NCBI GenBank assembly: GCA_054601695.1 | Contig: BAAHQB010000057.1 | Location: forward strand, 806,001 to 870,000 | DNA length: 64,000 bases | Direction: 5' to 3' | Source of the DNA: Amorphochlora amoebiformis | Lineage: Eukaryota; Cercozoa; Chlorarachniophyceae | Shown: positions 27,004 through 48,345 of the stretch, in pieces | Layout: every line of letters starts with the position of its first letter | Position numbering within the stretch: position 1 is the stretch's first letter | The notes under the pieces: generated by a model | Seen by the model: the letters and a program-made list of their open reading frames with translations, nothing else | Databases searched by the model: none | Told to the model about the DNA's origin: nothing | Translations under genes and position numbers: made by a program

Positions 27004-27960
27004 ATGACTGGCGCAACCAAACCACAGGACTCGCCTTGCGACGCTGCAGATGCCATGGTGAATCCAACAAGGGTGAGCACCAAAGTCAAAAAGCAGGATG
27101 GCATGCAGACCCCGGGGCTTATTCTGCCCATGGGTCTGGTAGCTTTGCAGATTGCGATGGTCAAGCGTGTCTGGGCCGAAGAAGGACAAATAGAGTACAC
27201 TCCTGAAACTAATCCGTTCGCTAAGTGCTCCTGGATCCCGCCTCTAGTGATGAGCGTGGGGTATCTGGCGGTGATATTCGGTGGCCAGCGCTACATGAGG
27301 GATCGCGCACCGCTCGACGATTTGGCCAAGCCGTACATGCTGCTCTACAACCTCTACCAGACCGTCTTCAACAGCTGGTGGATCGTGATGACGATCATGG
27401 AGGTGTACAGTCTCGGTTACCCGTTGTTTGGACTTCCCCTGACCCTCACGCGAGAGCAGTTCAACCTGGGTTTCCTCATCTGGCTGCACTACCAGAATAA
27501 GTACCTTGAGATGATGGACACAATGTTCATGGTCATGCGCAAAAAGACAAAGCAGATCAGCTTCTTGCACTGCTACCACCACTTGCTGCTGCTGTGGGTC
27601 TGGTGGATTGTGTGCGCCAACGGCTGTGGCGGCGAGTGCTACTTTGGCGCGCTGATGAACTCCATCATCCACGTCCTCATGTACGGCTACTACTTCCTCT
27701 CCACGCTCAAGATCCCCGTGCCCTGGAAGAAATACCTTACCAAGCTCCAAATGTTGCAGTTCGCCGTCTGTCTCACGCATACACTCTACGCGATATACTA
27801 CAACATCTACCCTCGCTGGCTCTGCCTCTGGGAGGTCTGGGTGATGACCAACATGCTCTATCTCTTCAACCAATTTTACAAACAGGCCTACAAGGCCAAA
27901 CAGGCAAGGAAACGCAATCTGGCAAACAAGAACAAGGTATGCTGTTTTTGTATCCTCTGA
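27004..27960 (+). CDS. ELO-family fatty-acid elongase (3-ketoacyl-CoA synthase)
   Basis: Integral ER enzyme that condenses malonyl-CoA with an acyl-CoA, the first step of each two-carbon elongation cycle. The 318-residue frame has the family order: YNLYQ (115-119), LHYQNKYLEMMDTMFMV (161-177, with the conserved K, E and D), the histidine box FLHCYHH (187-193), NSIIHVLMYGYYFLS (219-233) and TKLQMLQF (246-253), with several hydrophobic spans. The FLHxYHH form is typical of ELO proteins acting on unsaturated or very long chains, but substrate cannot be read off. A basic tail (KQARKRNLANKNK) precedes the stop. The last codons (VCCFCIL) begin exactly at an aag|gtatgc donor-like site at 27936-27937, so the real protein may splice to a further exon and lose VCCFCIL. 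The start is the first ATG in frame. Confidence 0.9.
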   Translation: MTGATKPQDSPCDAADAMVNPTRVSTKVKKQDGMQTPGLILPMGLVALQIAMVKRVWAEEGQIEYTPETNPFAKCSWIPPLVMSVGYLAVIFGGQRYMRDRAPLDDLAKPYMLLYNLYQTVFNSWWIVMTIMEVYSLGYPLFGLPLTLTREQFNLGFLIWLHYQNKYLEMMDTMFMVMRKKTKQISFLHCYHHLLLLWVWWIVCANGCGGECYFGALMNSIIHVLMYGYYFLSTLKIPVPWKKYLTKLQMLQFAVCLTHTLYAIYYNIYPRWLCLWEVWVMTNMLYLFNQFYKQAYKAKQARKRNLANKNKVCCFCIL

Positions 27961-27972
27961 CTGGTGTCTACA

Positions 27973-28926
<954 letters not shown>

Positions 28927-29164
28927 TGTCAGCGTAGCAGTGGTAGTTGTCCGATTGACTGTTGTCCGTTTGGATTATAGCAAATGATAATGACTAAATT
29001 CACAAGAAAATTCTCGCGTAGAAGGCCTTCCCTACCTAAGGTCTTCCCTTGGAAGATCTTCCCCTCGGATGACTATTGCTAATTCGCATGCGTAGATTAC
29101 GAATATGACGGTAGTCTAGCGATCTGACGTCTAGTTAAGCTTGTAGGTCCGGTATACGTTAACA
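28927..29164 (-). repeat. 3' LTR of the copia element
   Basis: 238 bp, identical to 33350-33587. The Gag-Pol reading frame runs into it and stops at 29131-29133, so the last residues (about NVYRTYKLN) are LTR-encoded. Confidence 0.95.
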
Positions 29165-32100
29165 CTCCCCCTCGACGCGCCGCTCCTGCCAGCGTCGACC
29201 TCTGCTGCGCTCTTGGTTGGAGCCACATGCGCTTCCGTGTCCAGATATGCTTCCGCCAGCTTGAAGAGTGTAGCACCGCTCACAGCCTTGGTAAGCCCAT
29301 CCGCTAACTGTTGATCTGTTGGTATATATTCCAACATATATATCCCACGTTGCAGGTGATCCCGACAGTAGTGGAAGTGCAGATCGACGGCCTTGGTTTT
29401 CTGAGACAAGATAGGATTCTCCGCGATCCGTATACACGCAGTGTTGTCCTCATAAACCATCGACGATCCCAACTTCACGTCCAACTCTAAAAATAAGTTC
29501 CGCATCCATAGCAATTCGTCCAGCCCTTCCGACAAAGCGACGTACTCGGCAATGGCTGAGCTCTTCACAGCAATTGTCTGTCGCTTCGAACGCCAATGTA
29601 TCAAATTTCCTCCGAAGATGATCAAACATCCACTTGTCGACCTTCTAGTATCCAGGCATCCAGCATGATCAGCGTCGACATACATCTTCATATCAGTCCC
29701 AGCGTTCGTGAACCGAAGTCCGTAGTGCAGTGTACGCTTGATGTACCTCAGGGCGTACTCTACAGCCAGCATGTGACTTCGCTTCGGATCGTTCAGGTAC
29801 CTTGACAGCTTTGATACCGTGTATGCTAAGTCCGGTCTTGTACATGTTGCTAAGTACGCAATCTTCCCAATAATGGAGCGATATTTTTCTTGGTCAACTC
29901 CAGGTCCTTCTTCGTCTTTGGTGAGCTTCACAGATGGTGCCATAGGCGTGGTGACTCCCTTGCAGTTTTGCATCTTGTACTCGATCAGAATCCTCTTAGC
30001 GTAGGCTTCTTGTGACATTATCAGGTCCTTTCCAATCTTCGTCACCGATATTCCCAGAACAAAATCCAGCTCACCCATTTCTTTAATCCCAAATCTAGCA
30101 CGGAGGCCTTGCAGGAACGTATACCCATCCTTCTCTCGCGCTGCTGTACACACGACGTCGTCCACGTATACACATACGATGACGTCCCTCTGATGATGCA
30201 TGTAGACGCACGGGTCACTCCTGCACCTCCGATATCCTTTCGACTCCATATATTTGTCGAAGCATTTGTTCCAGTTCCTCCCAGCAGTCTTCAGCCCGTA
30301 GATGCTCTTCTGAAGGTCACATACGTATTTGCTTGGATCGTACTTATCCCTCATGCTCTCTGGTATCTCCATATAGACTTCGTCGTCCTCTGGTCCGTGT
30401 AGGTACGCGTTGTTGATGTCCGCACTCAATACCTTTCGTCCCTTCACTTGTGCAAGTGCCAGAATGGCCCTTAAGCTGGCGATCCTCAGTGTCGGGGCGT
30501 ATCGATCATTAAAGCTCACCCCATACTGTGTATATCCCTTCGCCACCACGCGTGCCTTCTTGCGCCCAGGTTCACCATCCTTGTTCAGTTTCTGCTTGTA
30601 GAGAGTCCTAACACCAACAACCCTCATCTCAGGTCGTCGTGCGATGATCTTCCAGGTCCCGTTCTTCTCCAGTGCCTCTATCTCTTCATCGGTTGCCTTC
30701 ACCCATGCAGGATGATGCCTCGCCTCCTCCCAGTTCTTGGGTTCGGTGCCGTCGCTTATACCGAACATGCAGTCCTCCATCGCCGCAGCCACTTCAACGT
30801 TGCCCTTAGCGCTTGGGATCTCGCTGCCTCCTTGTCCGTCGTATACTGTGCGTTGCGTCCGAGTGCGTGTTGAACGCCTAGGTGCCGTTTCTTCTTCGTC
30901 GTCGTTGTCGTCGTCGTCGTCAGACTCCCCCATATCCGGTGCATTGTTCTTCTCCCCCTCTCCGTCGGCAGCCTTGTCGTCGGAGAACGTCGTTTCAGGA
31001 TATATATATATATCATTCTGCTTCTCAGGAGATATATATATATCTTCTCGTCGAGCCTTGAAGTTGAATATGGTATCGTAGAACCTAACATGCGCCTCTT
31101 TCACCACTTTACCGTTTTCCTTAAGCACTTTGAACGTTTTAGTCTGATCCCCTGTGTATCCTAGGAACCTGCATCGTTCAGCCTTGTCGCCGAATCCGCC
31201 TTGATCCATCAGTTTTGGGTCTTTAACACGATATCCGACACATCCAAAGGCATGTAGATGTGCCACCGATGGCTTCTTCTTGAAGATTTTCTCGTACGCG
31301 GTCCTCTTCCCTCGTGATGGTGGTATGCGATTAAGTGTATATATCGCATATCGGAGTGCTGCTGGCCAATACTTCAATCCCAAGCCGCTTTGCTTCAGCG
31401 CTGCCCGAGTCATTCTCTTGACCGTCTGGATTCGCCTCTCGATGAACCCATTCTGCTGTGGTGTTCTTGGTGCTGCCTGAACGATTTCAATGCCCTTTCC
31501 ACGGCAGTAGTCCACCAGCTGCTTATCTAGCACCTCCTTGCCGTCGTCGTACACGAACCTCTTCAATCTTTTGCCAGTTTTGTTCTCCAACATCTCCAGG
31601 TAAGCCTTGAACTCCTTGAAAAACTTCTTGCCTCCTAACGATGTTCCCATCAGGTATCCAGATCCTTCGTCGGCCAAAACGATAGCATAGCTGCCCTCTG
31701 GTGACCCGACGTACTTTCCAATAACGTCTCCATGCCATGTATCCATCACCGTCTTCACCTTGTGCTCCTTCGGTTTCTTGGAGCTCATTGGTTGCTTCTT
31801 CATCTTCGTGACTTGGCAGCATTCGCATACCTCTGGATGCTCCTTGACATCCGAAATTGACAATCCAGCCACGACTCCCGACTTCTTCATCTTCTTGATG
31901 ACCCTACTTGGCGTATGTCCTAGTGCCAGGTGCCATTTCCATAAGGACCTCGACCTCGCCTTGTCGTCAAACCATGCGCCAAGGTTATCATCGTTCGCCA
32001 CAGGGATGAGGAAGAGCTTCTTCTTGGTCCCAGAAGTCCTGCAGATCTCATCTCCATCCTTCATAATCGAGACGTCGTCCTGCTCCCCCACGAACCTGAG

Positions 32101-33345
32101 TCGATATCCATCTTCACGTAGCCGCCGTTGAGCCACGTAGTTCGCCGCAGCTCCGGGGCAATATGCCACATTGGTCATCTTGAGTACTTTCCCATTCCTT
32201 AGTGGCACTTCAACGTCCCCAAAGCCCTTGGATTCCATTCGGGTCTCGCCGTTGCCTAGCTTGAAAGCATGATTCTTCACCACCCTGAAGGTCTTGAAGT
32301 ACCGCTTGTCCTTGAAGCAGCTCCTCGTGCATCCACTGTCGAGCACCAGATATCCAGCAGTCGAGCCGTCGCCCCAGTTGCCTGCCACCGTGCTCCAGTT
32401 GTAATCCGATTCGCTGCCATCCTCAAGTATCGCCGCATCATCATCTTGTTTGTTGAGCAATGGACAATCCTTCTTCATGTGCCCCTTCTTTTTGCACTTG
32501 AAACATTTGCCCCTGAACTTCCTCGATGCTCCCTTCGGCCTCCCAGACTTCGCGGTCATCAACTTGTCGATCCTAGTCTTCATCTTCGCAAGATCCTTCG
32601 CAGACATGTCCTTGAGATTCTTGGTCCCTTGATGCTCATGGCCGGCCGCCACGATATCCTTTACCTTGGTCTCATAGTTGTTAGCCGCCTTCCTTGCCGC
32701 AACACTAGTGATCGCCGTTACCGCCGCTTGGTAGGTAGTAGGGTGCAGTGCAATATTCTCGAGTGTAGAGCCGTACTCGTCCTCCGGGAGAGCCATCATG
32801 AGCGCCACGATCCTGTCCTCGTCGTCCATGGTCTTGCCCAGCCCGGTGAGTGCATCCGCCGTCTCCTCGATCTCCGAAGCCAGCTTCCCGAAATCGCCGC
32901 TGTAATCGTCAAGCGTCTGACGATTCAACTTCTTCTGTAGCTTCATCCTCCTAAACAGTCGTGGACCCTCGATGCCAGCGCGCAGACGAGCCCAGAGGTA
33001 CACTGGATCCTCCCTCCCGGTTGTAAGATGTTCATACTTACGTCCCACCGTGAGCACCAATGTAGCATGCAGTAGCATCCTCAACTTTATATGCGCGTCC
33101 TCTTTCCCATCGAGATTCGTTGCCCATTTCCCCTCCTTCATCTCAACCACATGCTGTGGACGTAGAGCGTCAGGATTCTTCCAATCCATGATGGATCGTG
33201 CCCCAAGCTTCATGCAGTCCTCGAGCTGAAGTGCCTTCACCATCATAGAGACGCTCTTGGCGTACTTGGTCCAGTCGTCCTCCTTGGTAAGCTTCAGCTT
33301 GGCAGTCCACTTGAGTAGGGCAGTACGTGTCGCTTCGAAACTCAT
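29131..33345 (-). CDS. Copia Gag-Pol polyprotein (1404 aa)
   Basis: A single polyprotein that packages, reverse-transcribes and integrates the element. Gag comes first with a CCHC zinc knuckle (CFKCKKKGHMKKDC, 281-294). The aspartic protease site is LVLDSGCT (DSG at 336-338). Integrase has the HHCC finger (H472, H477, C507, C510) and a D-D-35-E triad at D540, D600 and E636 within WHGD, VYDDGKE and QQNGFIE. RT spans about 895-1130 with YAPTLRIASLRAILALA and the catalytic YVDD (1060-1063). RNase H follows (VDADHAG 1223-1229, KSSAIAEYVAL 1261-1271). An acidic linker near 808-819 precedes RT. Two short TA runs at about 31005-31045 encode a repeated DIYI. There is no envelope gene. The start ATG overlaps the primer-binding site. 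All catalytic residues are present, so activity is plausible. Confidence 0.96.
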   Translation of the reverse strand: MSFEATRTALLKWTAKLKLTKEDDWTKYAKSVSMMVKALQLEDCMKLGARSIMDWKNPDALRPQHVVEMKEGKWATNLDGKEDAHIKLRMLLHATLVLTVGRKYEHLTTGREDPVYLWARLRAGIEGPRLFRRMKLQKKLNRQTLDDYSGDFGKLASEIEETADALTGLGKTMDDEDRIVALMMALPEDEYGSTLENIALHPTTYQAAVTAITSVAARKAANNYETKVKDIVAAGHEHQGTKNLKDMSAKDLAKMKTRIDKLMTAKSGRPKGASRKFRGKCFKCKKKGHMKKDCPLLNKQDDDAAILEDGSESDYNWSTVAGNWGDGSTAGYLVLDSGCTRSCFKDKRYFKTFRVVKNHAFKLGNGETRMESKGFGDVEVPLRNGKVLKMTNVAYCPGAAANYVAQRRLREDGYRLRFVGEQDDVSIMKDGDEICRTSGTKKKLFLIPVANDDNLGAWFDDKARSRSLWKWHLALGHTPSRVIKKMKKSGVVAGLSISDVKEHPEVCECCQVTKMKKQPMSSKKPKEHKVKTVMDTWHGDVIGKYVGSPEGSYAIVLADEGSGYLMGTSLGGKKFFKEFKAYLEMLENKTGKRLKRFVYDDGKEVLDKQLVDYCRGKGIEIVQAAPRTPQQNGFIERRIQTVKRMTRAALKQSGLGLKYWPAALRYAIYTLNRIPPSRGKRTAYEKIFKKKPSVAHLHAFGCVGYRVKDPKLMDQGGFGDKAERCRFLGYTGDQTKTFKVLKENGKVVKEAHVRFYDTIFNFKARREDIYISPEKQNDIYIYPETTFSDDKAADGEGEKNNAPDMGESDDDDDNDDEEETAPRRSTRTRTQRTVYDGQGGSEIPSAKGNVEVAAAMEDCMFGISDGTEPKNWEEARHHPAWVKATDEEIEALEKNGTWKIIARRPEMRVVGVRTLYKQKLNKDGEPGRKKARVVAKGYTQYGVSFNDRYAPTLRIASLRAILALAQVKGRKVLSADINNAYLHGPEDDEVYMEIPESMRDKYDPSKYVCDLQKSIYGLKTAGRNWNKCFDKYMESKGYRRCRSDPCVYMHHQRDVIVCVYVDDVVCTAAREKDGYTFLQGLRARFGIKEMGELDFVLGISVTKIGKDLIMSQEAYAKRILIEYKMQNCKGVTTPMAPSVKLTKDEEGPGVDQEKYRSIIGKIAYLATCTRPDLAYTVSKLSRYLNDPKRSHMLAVEYALRYIKRTLHYGLRFTNAGTDMKMYVDADHAGCLDTRRSTSGCLIIFGGNLIHWRSKRQTIAVKSSAIAEYVALSEGLDELLWMRNLFLELDVKLGSSMVYEDNTACIRIAENPILSQKTKAVDLHFHYCRDHLQRGIYMLEYIPTDQQLADGLTKAVSGATLFKLAEAYLDTEAHVAPTKSAAEVDAGRSGASRGSVNVYRTYKLN
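29165..29173 (-). other. Polypurine tract
   Basis: gagggggag in element orientation, directly against the 3' LTR; the expected primer for plus-strand DNA synthesis. It lies inside the 3' end of the Gag-Pol frame. Confidence 0.85.
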
Positions 33346-33349
33346 AACC
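33341..33349 (-). other. Primer-binding site matching initiator tRNA-Met anticodon region
   Basis: Directly after the 5' LTR the element reads GGTTATGAG. This is the complement of CUCAUAACC, the anticodon loop region of eukaryotic initiator tRNA-Met (from memory of the tRNA). Drosophila copia and yeast Ty5 are known to use such a half-tRNA primer rather than the tRNA 3' end. The ATG at its centre is also the Gag-Pol start codon. Confidence 0.7.
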
Positions 33350-33587
33350 TGTCAGCGTAGCAGTGGTAGTTGTCCGATTGACTGTTGTCCGTTTGGATTA
33401 TAGCAAATGATAATGACTAAATTCACAAGAAAATTCTCGCGTAGAAGGCCTTCCCTACCTAAGGTCTTCCCTTGGAAGATCTTCCCCTCGGATGACTATT
33501 GCTAATTCGCATGCGTAGATTACGAATATGACGGTAGTCTAGCGATCTGACGTCTAGTTAAGCTTGTAGGTCCGGTATACGTTAACA
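33350..33587 (-). repeat. 5' LTR of the copia element
   Basis: 238 bp, identical to the 3' LTR. The next base inside the element starts the primer-binding site. Confidence 0.95.
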
Positions 33588-33588
33588 A

Positions 33589-33622
<34 letters not shown>

Positions 33623-33655
33623 AAACATGTATATATGTATATATATAATATATAA

Positions 33656-33699
<44 letters not shown>

Positions 33700-33743
33700 A
33701 ATATGTGTAATATATATTTATATATTTACACACACACACACAA

Positions 33744-33775
<32 letters not shown>

Positions 33776-33911
33776 CACACACACGCATATATATATATAT
33801 ATATATATATTTATAATATATATATATATACATAATATATACCCATATGACCTATGCCAGGGCGGTAGAAGCAGTGAGGAAAACTTAAACAAAGACAACT
33901 AGGTATTTTTA

Positions 33912-33949
<38 letters not shown>

Positions 33950-33962
33950 GTATATATATATA

Positions 33963-34000
<38 letters not shown>

Positions 34001-34004
34001 TTAG

Positions 34005-34082
<78 letters not shown>

Positions 34083-34167
34083 AATATACACAGTGTTGTC
34101 GTGTTGTCGTGCCCGTGCTTTGGATAGACACAAATACACTCATATATTACATATACATATATATATA

Positions 34168-34208
<41 letters not shown>

Positions 34209-34228
34209 TTGATTTTTGGATATATCTA

Positions 34229-34290
<62 letters not shown>
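33588..34290. repeat. (TA)n microsatellites
   Basis: TA tracts with (ca)n and (tattag)-type spacers. No gene. Confidence 0.93.
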
Positions 34291-34291
<1 letters not shown>

Positions 34292-34292
34292 A

Positions 34293-34528
34293 CAGACAAC
34301 ACGACAACAGGACAACAGGAGGTCCGCTTACAAACCTTCAAACCGATCTCACCGGAATGTGCATTTACTACCACCATTACTATTTTATCCAACTTGGCCT
34401 TGCCGCTGGGTGAGCATTACATTCTAGACATTACAGCATTAGAATCCGGAGGCATGCCGTCAATTATTTTAAACTTTATTTCAAACTTGCTGCCCACCTG
34501 TAGAAATTCATATGATAATATGTAATAT
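34293..34528 (+). CDS. Possible two-exon fragment, unknown
   Basis: After an acceptor (gtatacag) an open stretch at 34295-34406 includes GQQEVRLQTFKPISPECAF and ILSNLALPLG and ends at a donor (gtgagc). A second piece after ttacag (34438-34525) reads ALESGGMPSIILNFISNLLP and reaches a stop in compatible phase. No family recognised. It is on the elongase strand, and a different frame of the first piece would also be open in phase with the elongase donor at 27936, so this could be the elongase 3' exon separated by the copia insertion, or a separate gene. Confidence 0.3.
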
Positions 34529-34529
34529 A

Positions 34530-34926
34530 TATATATATATATACTAGATACATATATATATATATTATAAATATATATATAATATATATATATACTAGAT
34601 ATATATATATATATATATATATATATCTAGATATATATATATATATATATGCATGTGTATGACATGAGTGACATAAGCATGTATATATCATAATAAACAT
34701 TTACTAGGCTTGTTAATACTGTTATAACTGCTATAACTCATTAATCAGTATCGTGGTATATGTAGACGATGTACGTAATCATAGGTAGACGTCAGGCGCT
34801 TCGATACAGCAACCTAAGATATACAGAATCTAGAGAACATGCCACATGTACGTGTACATACATACCTACGTAATTCAATGTGATATATGTTAAATAGAAT
34901 ATGTTAAATAGAATAATATATAATTA

Positions 34927-34967
<41 letters not shown>

Positions 34968-35021
34968 ATGTAGTGTACATGTGCAGTCGTACATGATGTT
35001 TGTTTATTAATTATATAATAG

Positions 35022-35055
<34 letters not shown>

Positions 35056-35115
35056 TCTAGTATATATATATATATATATCTGAGAAAGGGGGTTTATATA
35101 TATATCTTATATATA

Positions 35116-35187
<72 letters not shown>

Positions 35188-35220
35188 ATATATACATATC
35201 TAGATATATATATATATATT
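34530..35220. repeat. (TA)n microsatellites with ctagata spacers
   Basis: TA tracts between about 200 bp of AT-rich unique DNA (34700-34930). No gene. Confidence 0.85.
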
Positions 35221-35475
35221 GTTTAAGTATCAATGCCTTGGGGGCAGCGGAATATATAGTGCAAACCACCCTGATGTACTTCATTGCACCATTTGGAAAC
35301 AGATAACTTATGAGTGGGGGGTTCCCACTTAGGCAGTACAAGAGTTGCGGCGTACACGTGTTGCTACTAACTGACATAACCGGTACTATCCGGTATCTCC
35401 GGGGATTCACTAAAACAAGATCTCCAGGTATCTCCAGTGGGTCTCTGTGGATCTCGGGCTATTCCTGGCGCCAAT
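35221..35475 (+). other. Unique stretch with exon-like pieces, unidentified
   Basis: Open in more than one frame on both strands. A plus-strand piece after ggcag (35336 onward) reads YKSCGVHVLLLTDITGTIRY and meets a gtatct donor; another reads INALGAAEYIVQTTLMYFI. I cannot choose a strand or name a family. It may be a gene remnant. Confidence 0.2.
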
Positions 35476-35489
35476 TATATATATATATA

Positions 35490-35529
<40 letters not shown>

Positions 35530-35594
35530 ACTTATTATCATTTGTAATACTCTTATAATAATATTATAATGTATAATTATAATATTATACATTG

Positions 35595-35655
<61 letters not shown>

Positions 35656-35869
35656 GACATACGCATAAATGGTTGTCTAATTACACTTACTGTATATATT
35701 GAATCATTGATTATAGTATTATACAGTACTACACGTATATATACATAGATATGCACACTGCACCTGTATTACATTACATGTCATTCATGTATATAACTAT
35801 ATATATATATATATATATATATTATAAATATTATATATATATATACATATATATATTCATGTATATAAC

Positions 35870-35933
<64 letters not shown>

Positions 35934-35972
35934 GTGTATACATATATAGTTATATATAATATTATAGAAATC

Positions 35973-36004
<32 letters not shown>

Positions 36005-36030
36005 CATAATATCTATGCAAATGTAAATAC
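35476..36030. repeat. (TA)n and AT-rich sequence
   Basis: TA tracts interspersed with AT-rich unique DNA. No gene. Confidence 0.88.
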
Positions 36031-36089
36031 GCTATATTATAAATAAATGGATATACATACACATTGGGTTTGTGTGCATTTGGAACCTT

Positions 36090-36100
36090 GTGTGTATGGG

Positions 36101-36138
<38 letters not shown>

Positions 36139-36377
36139 ACATTGTGACATTATGTGTGTGTGCGTGTGTCTACATGTGACATTGTGTGTGTGTGCACTAT
36201 GTAAACATTGTGTATTTGGGAACGTCGTGTGTGTGTGTGTGTGTGTGTGTGTGGGAGTTGTGTTTATGCCAACGTGAGTGTCTGCTGTTTGTGTGTGTGT
36301 GTGTGTGGGTTGTGTGTGTGTGTGTGTGGGTTATGTGTGTGTGTATTTGTGTTCGTGTGTGTGTGTGTGTGTATGTG

Positions 36378-36413
<36 letters not shown>

Positions 36414-36480
36414 TTGTGTGTGTGTGTGGGTTTGTGTGTGTGTGTGTGTATGTGTGGGTGTGTGTGTGTGTGTGTGCGTG
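36090..36480. repeat. (GT)n-rich microsatellite block
   Basis: tgtgtg runs with ggt/tat breaks over about 390 bp. All frames stay open as Cys-Val or His-Thr repeats, which are artefacts. Confidence 0.93.
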
Positions 36481-36529
36481 CCGTGCAGGTTGCGTGTTTG
36501 TGCCGGGGTATGTATCATTATAAGTTATT

Positions 36530-36952
36530 ACTATGTTACTAATATAATATCGTGTATGTGTATATAAATAAAGCATGGGTTGTGTGTGTGCGTGGCTGTC
36601 TCTGGTCAAAAGACTCAAAGCCATGGTCCATGGAGGGAACTTACCCTCTAATAGTATAAAGATGAAACCGTCTACGTTAGTATTCCATCAGTTTTAAGTG
36701 AAACCTCTAATAGTCAATGGTATGAAACCGTCGATGTCGGGAGAATCGCGGTTTTGTTTTTTGACAAGAAGCGCCTGTTTTTGACTACATATATTCGGAG
36801 GACGCCGAGGACTGGCGGTCTGTTTGAGCGTTCGTGCATCTTCTTGGGTTTCATTCATCCGCTTCGGAGAGACAGCTACTAGGATCCAAACGTAGTCAAA
36901 TCGCTTAGACAGAGAGGGAGCGCAAGTTTGTGCCTGGATCGGGTCGATATCG
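36530..36952. other. Upstream region of the kinesin gene
   Basis: Unique DNA with two imperfect direct repeats of cctctaatagt...atgaaaccgtc (about 36649-36672 and 36703-36732). Presumed promoter and 5' UTR of the kinesin; no specific element is identified. Confidence 0.4.
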
Positions 36953-43842
<6,890 letters not shown>

Positions 43843-44111
43843 TAACATAACGCTGCTTTCGGGATGAAGAGCTCAGAGTCATCACCGTCACCCAGCCCAG
43901 CGGTATCTATGTCCCACACATGCGTCACTGGCTCCCTGCTAAACCTTCTAGACCTGCTAGACCTTCTAGCCCTGCTAGACCTTCTGGATCTGTAGGCTTT
44001 GGCGCCATCAGACGTTTCATGTGCTTGTCAAGTTGTAGACCAATAATTAAGATCGTAATAGAATCATTAATAACTACAATTTCTTCCGATGGATATATAC
44101 ATACATATATT

Positions 44112-44210
<99 letters not shown>

Positions 44211-44341
44211 GTATATATACACATGTACATATATAGATATGTATCTAGTGTATACACACATATAACATACACACATATATAATATACTGTATATATGTAT
44301 ACTAGTATATATTTCATGATAAATGACGAAGATGAAAATAG

Positions 44342-44396
<55 letters not shown>

Positions 44397-44437
44397 ATAT
44401 ATACACATGTATATATACATATATATACTAGATATAT

Positions 44438-44506
<69 letters not shown>

Positions 44507-45269
44507 AGATATATATATATATATATATATATTATTATCATATATGTATACATGCAGTACATAATATCTAGAATGTCTCAGAGAGCATGTCTTAGTGAGG
44601 ACCTCAGTACGTAATGAGTCAGTATTAGGGTCCATTTACTTTAGGGTTACTATAGGTTAGTGTCAGGCATAACTATGTACTAGATCTAGTCCGAGTATGC
44701 ATGCATCGGATCCCGCCATAGCGTAAATCTAGTAAATAGTAGAAATACTCAATAATAGATATACTAGAAATACTTGATACGCGCGTATCTATAGTACATT
44801 TTGACCTACAATAATGTAACAATATTATCTAGATTGCATGACGGAGTCATTCCGTGAGATCTACGTACTTAGACTAGTTAGAAGTTAGCTAGGTTAGAGC
44901 CTAGAGAGCTAGAGACTAGAGATAGTCTTGACTGGTACTAGTAGTGGTATTAACTAGATTAACTTGCTTTGACTTGAATATCTAGAACAAGATCTAATCA
45001 CAGTCTTTCGTTAAAGAAACTAGAGTGTATCCCAGATACTCGAGGAATTTATCCAGTCTGTCTATCGATATCCAAGATATCATGATAATCGTTCAGCTGC
45101 AGTCAAGTCGTGACCTAACCCCACAAAGACGAACAACCTGCTTAGCACGATGAGCTTCCAGATATCGCTTCGCAGTCTGGTTCGTACTCGATAGCCGCTA
45201 CGATATGCGCAGGTCTTGGCAAGTTTTGCGAGAATCACCAAGCAAGGGAACCATAGGCCAGACCAAGGT
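43843..45269. other. Convergent intergenic region
   Basis: It lies between the kinesin (+) and OEP61-like (-) stops. A short ccttctagaccctgctaga-type repeat at about 43940-43990 is followed by TA tracts (44110-44560), then unique ctag-rich DNA to 45200. No gene or RNA recognised. Confidence 0.6.

Positions 45270-48345
<3,076 letters not shown>

Larger units (their letters stand above)
28927..33587 (-). mobile_element. Full-length Ty1/copia LTR retrotransposon
   Basis: A 4.66-kb element on the minus strand: 5' LTR 33350-33587, primer-binding site, one continuous Gag-Pol frame (33345-29131), polypurine tract, 3' LTR 28927-29164. The two 238-bp LTRs are identical by eye, start TGTTAACG and end CTGACA in element orientation, and have TG...CA ends. 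It sits inside a (TA)n tract, so target-site duplication cannot be measured uniquely (atat or atatat on both sides). No frameshift or premature stop. Domain order protease-integrase-RT-RNase H defines the copia superfamily. Likely a very recent insertion, possibly in an intron of the elongase gene. Confidence 0.95.

Noticed and set aside
27244-27873. Minus-strand frame opposite the elongase
   Set aside because: Shadow of a clear ELO gene on the plus strand.
32269-32940. Plus-strand frame of 223 residues opposite the copia Gag
   Set aside because: Antisense shadow of Gag-Pol; no domain and no independent signals.
28927-33587. Envelope gene or retrovirus-like third frame
   Set aside because: Nothing remains between RNase H and the 3' LTR except the end of Gag-Pol; the domain order is that of a copia element.
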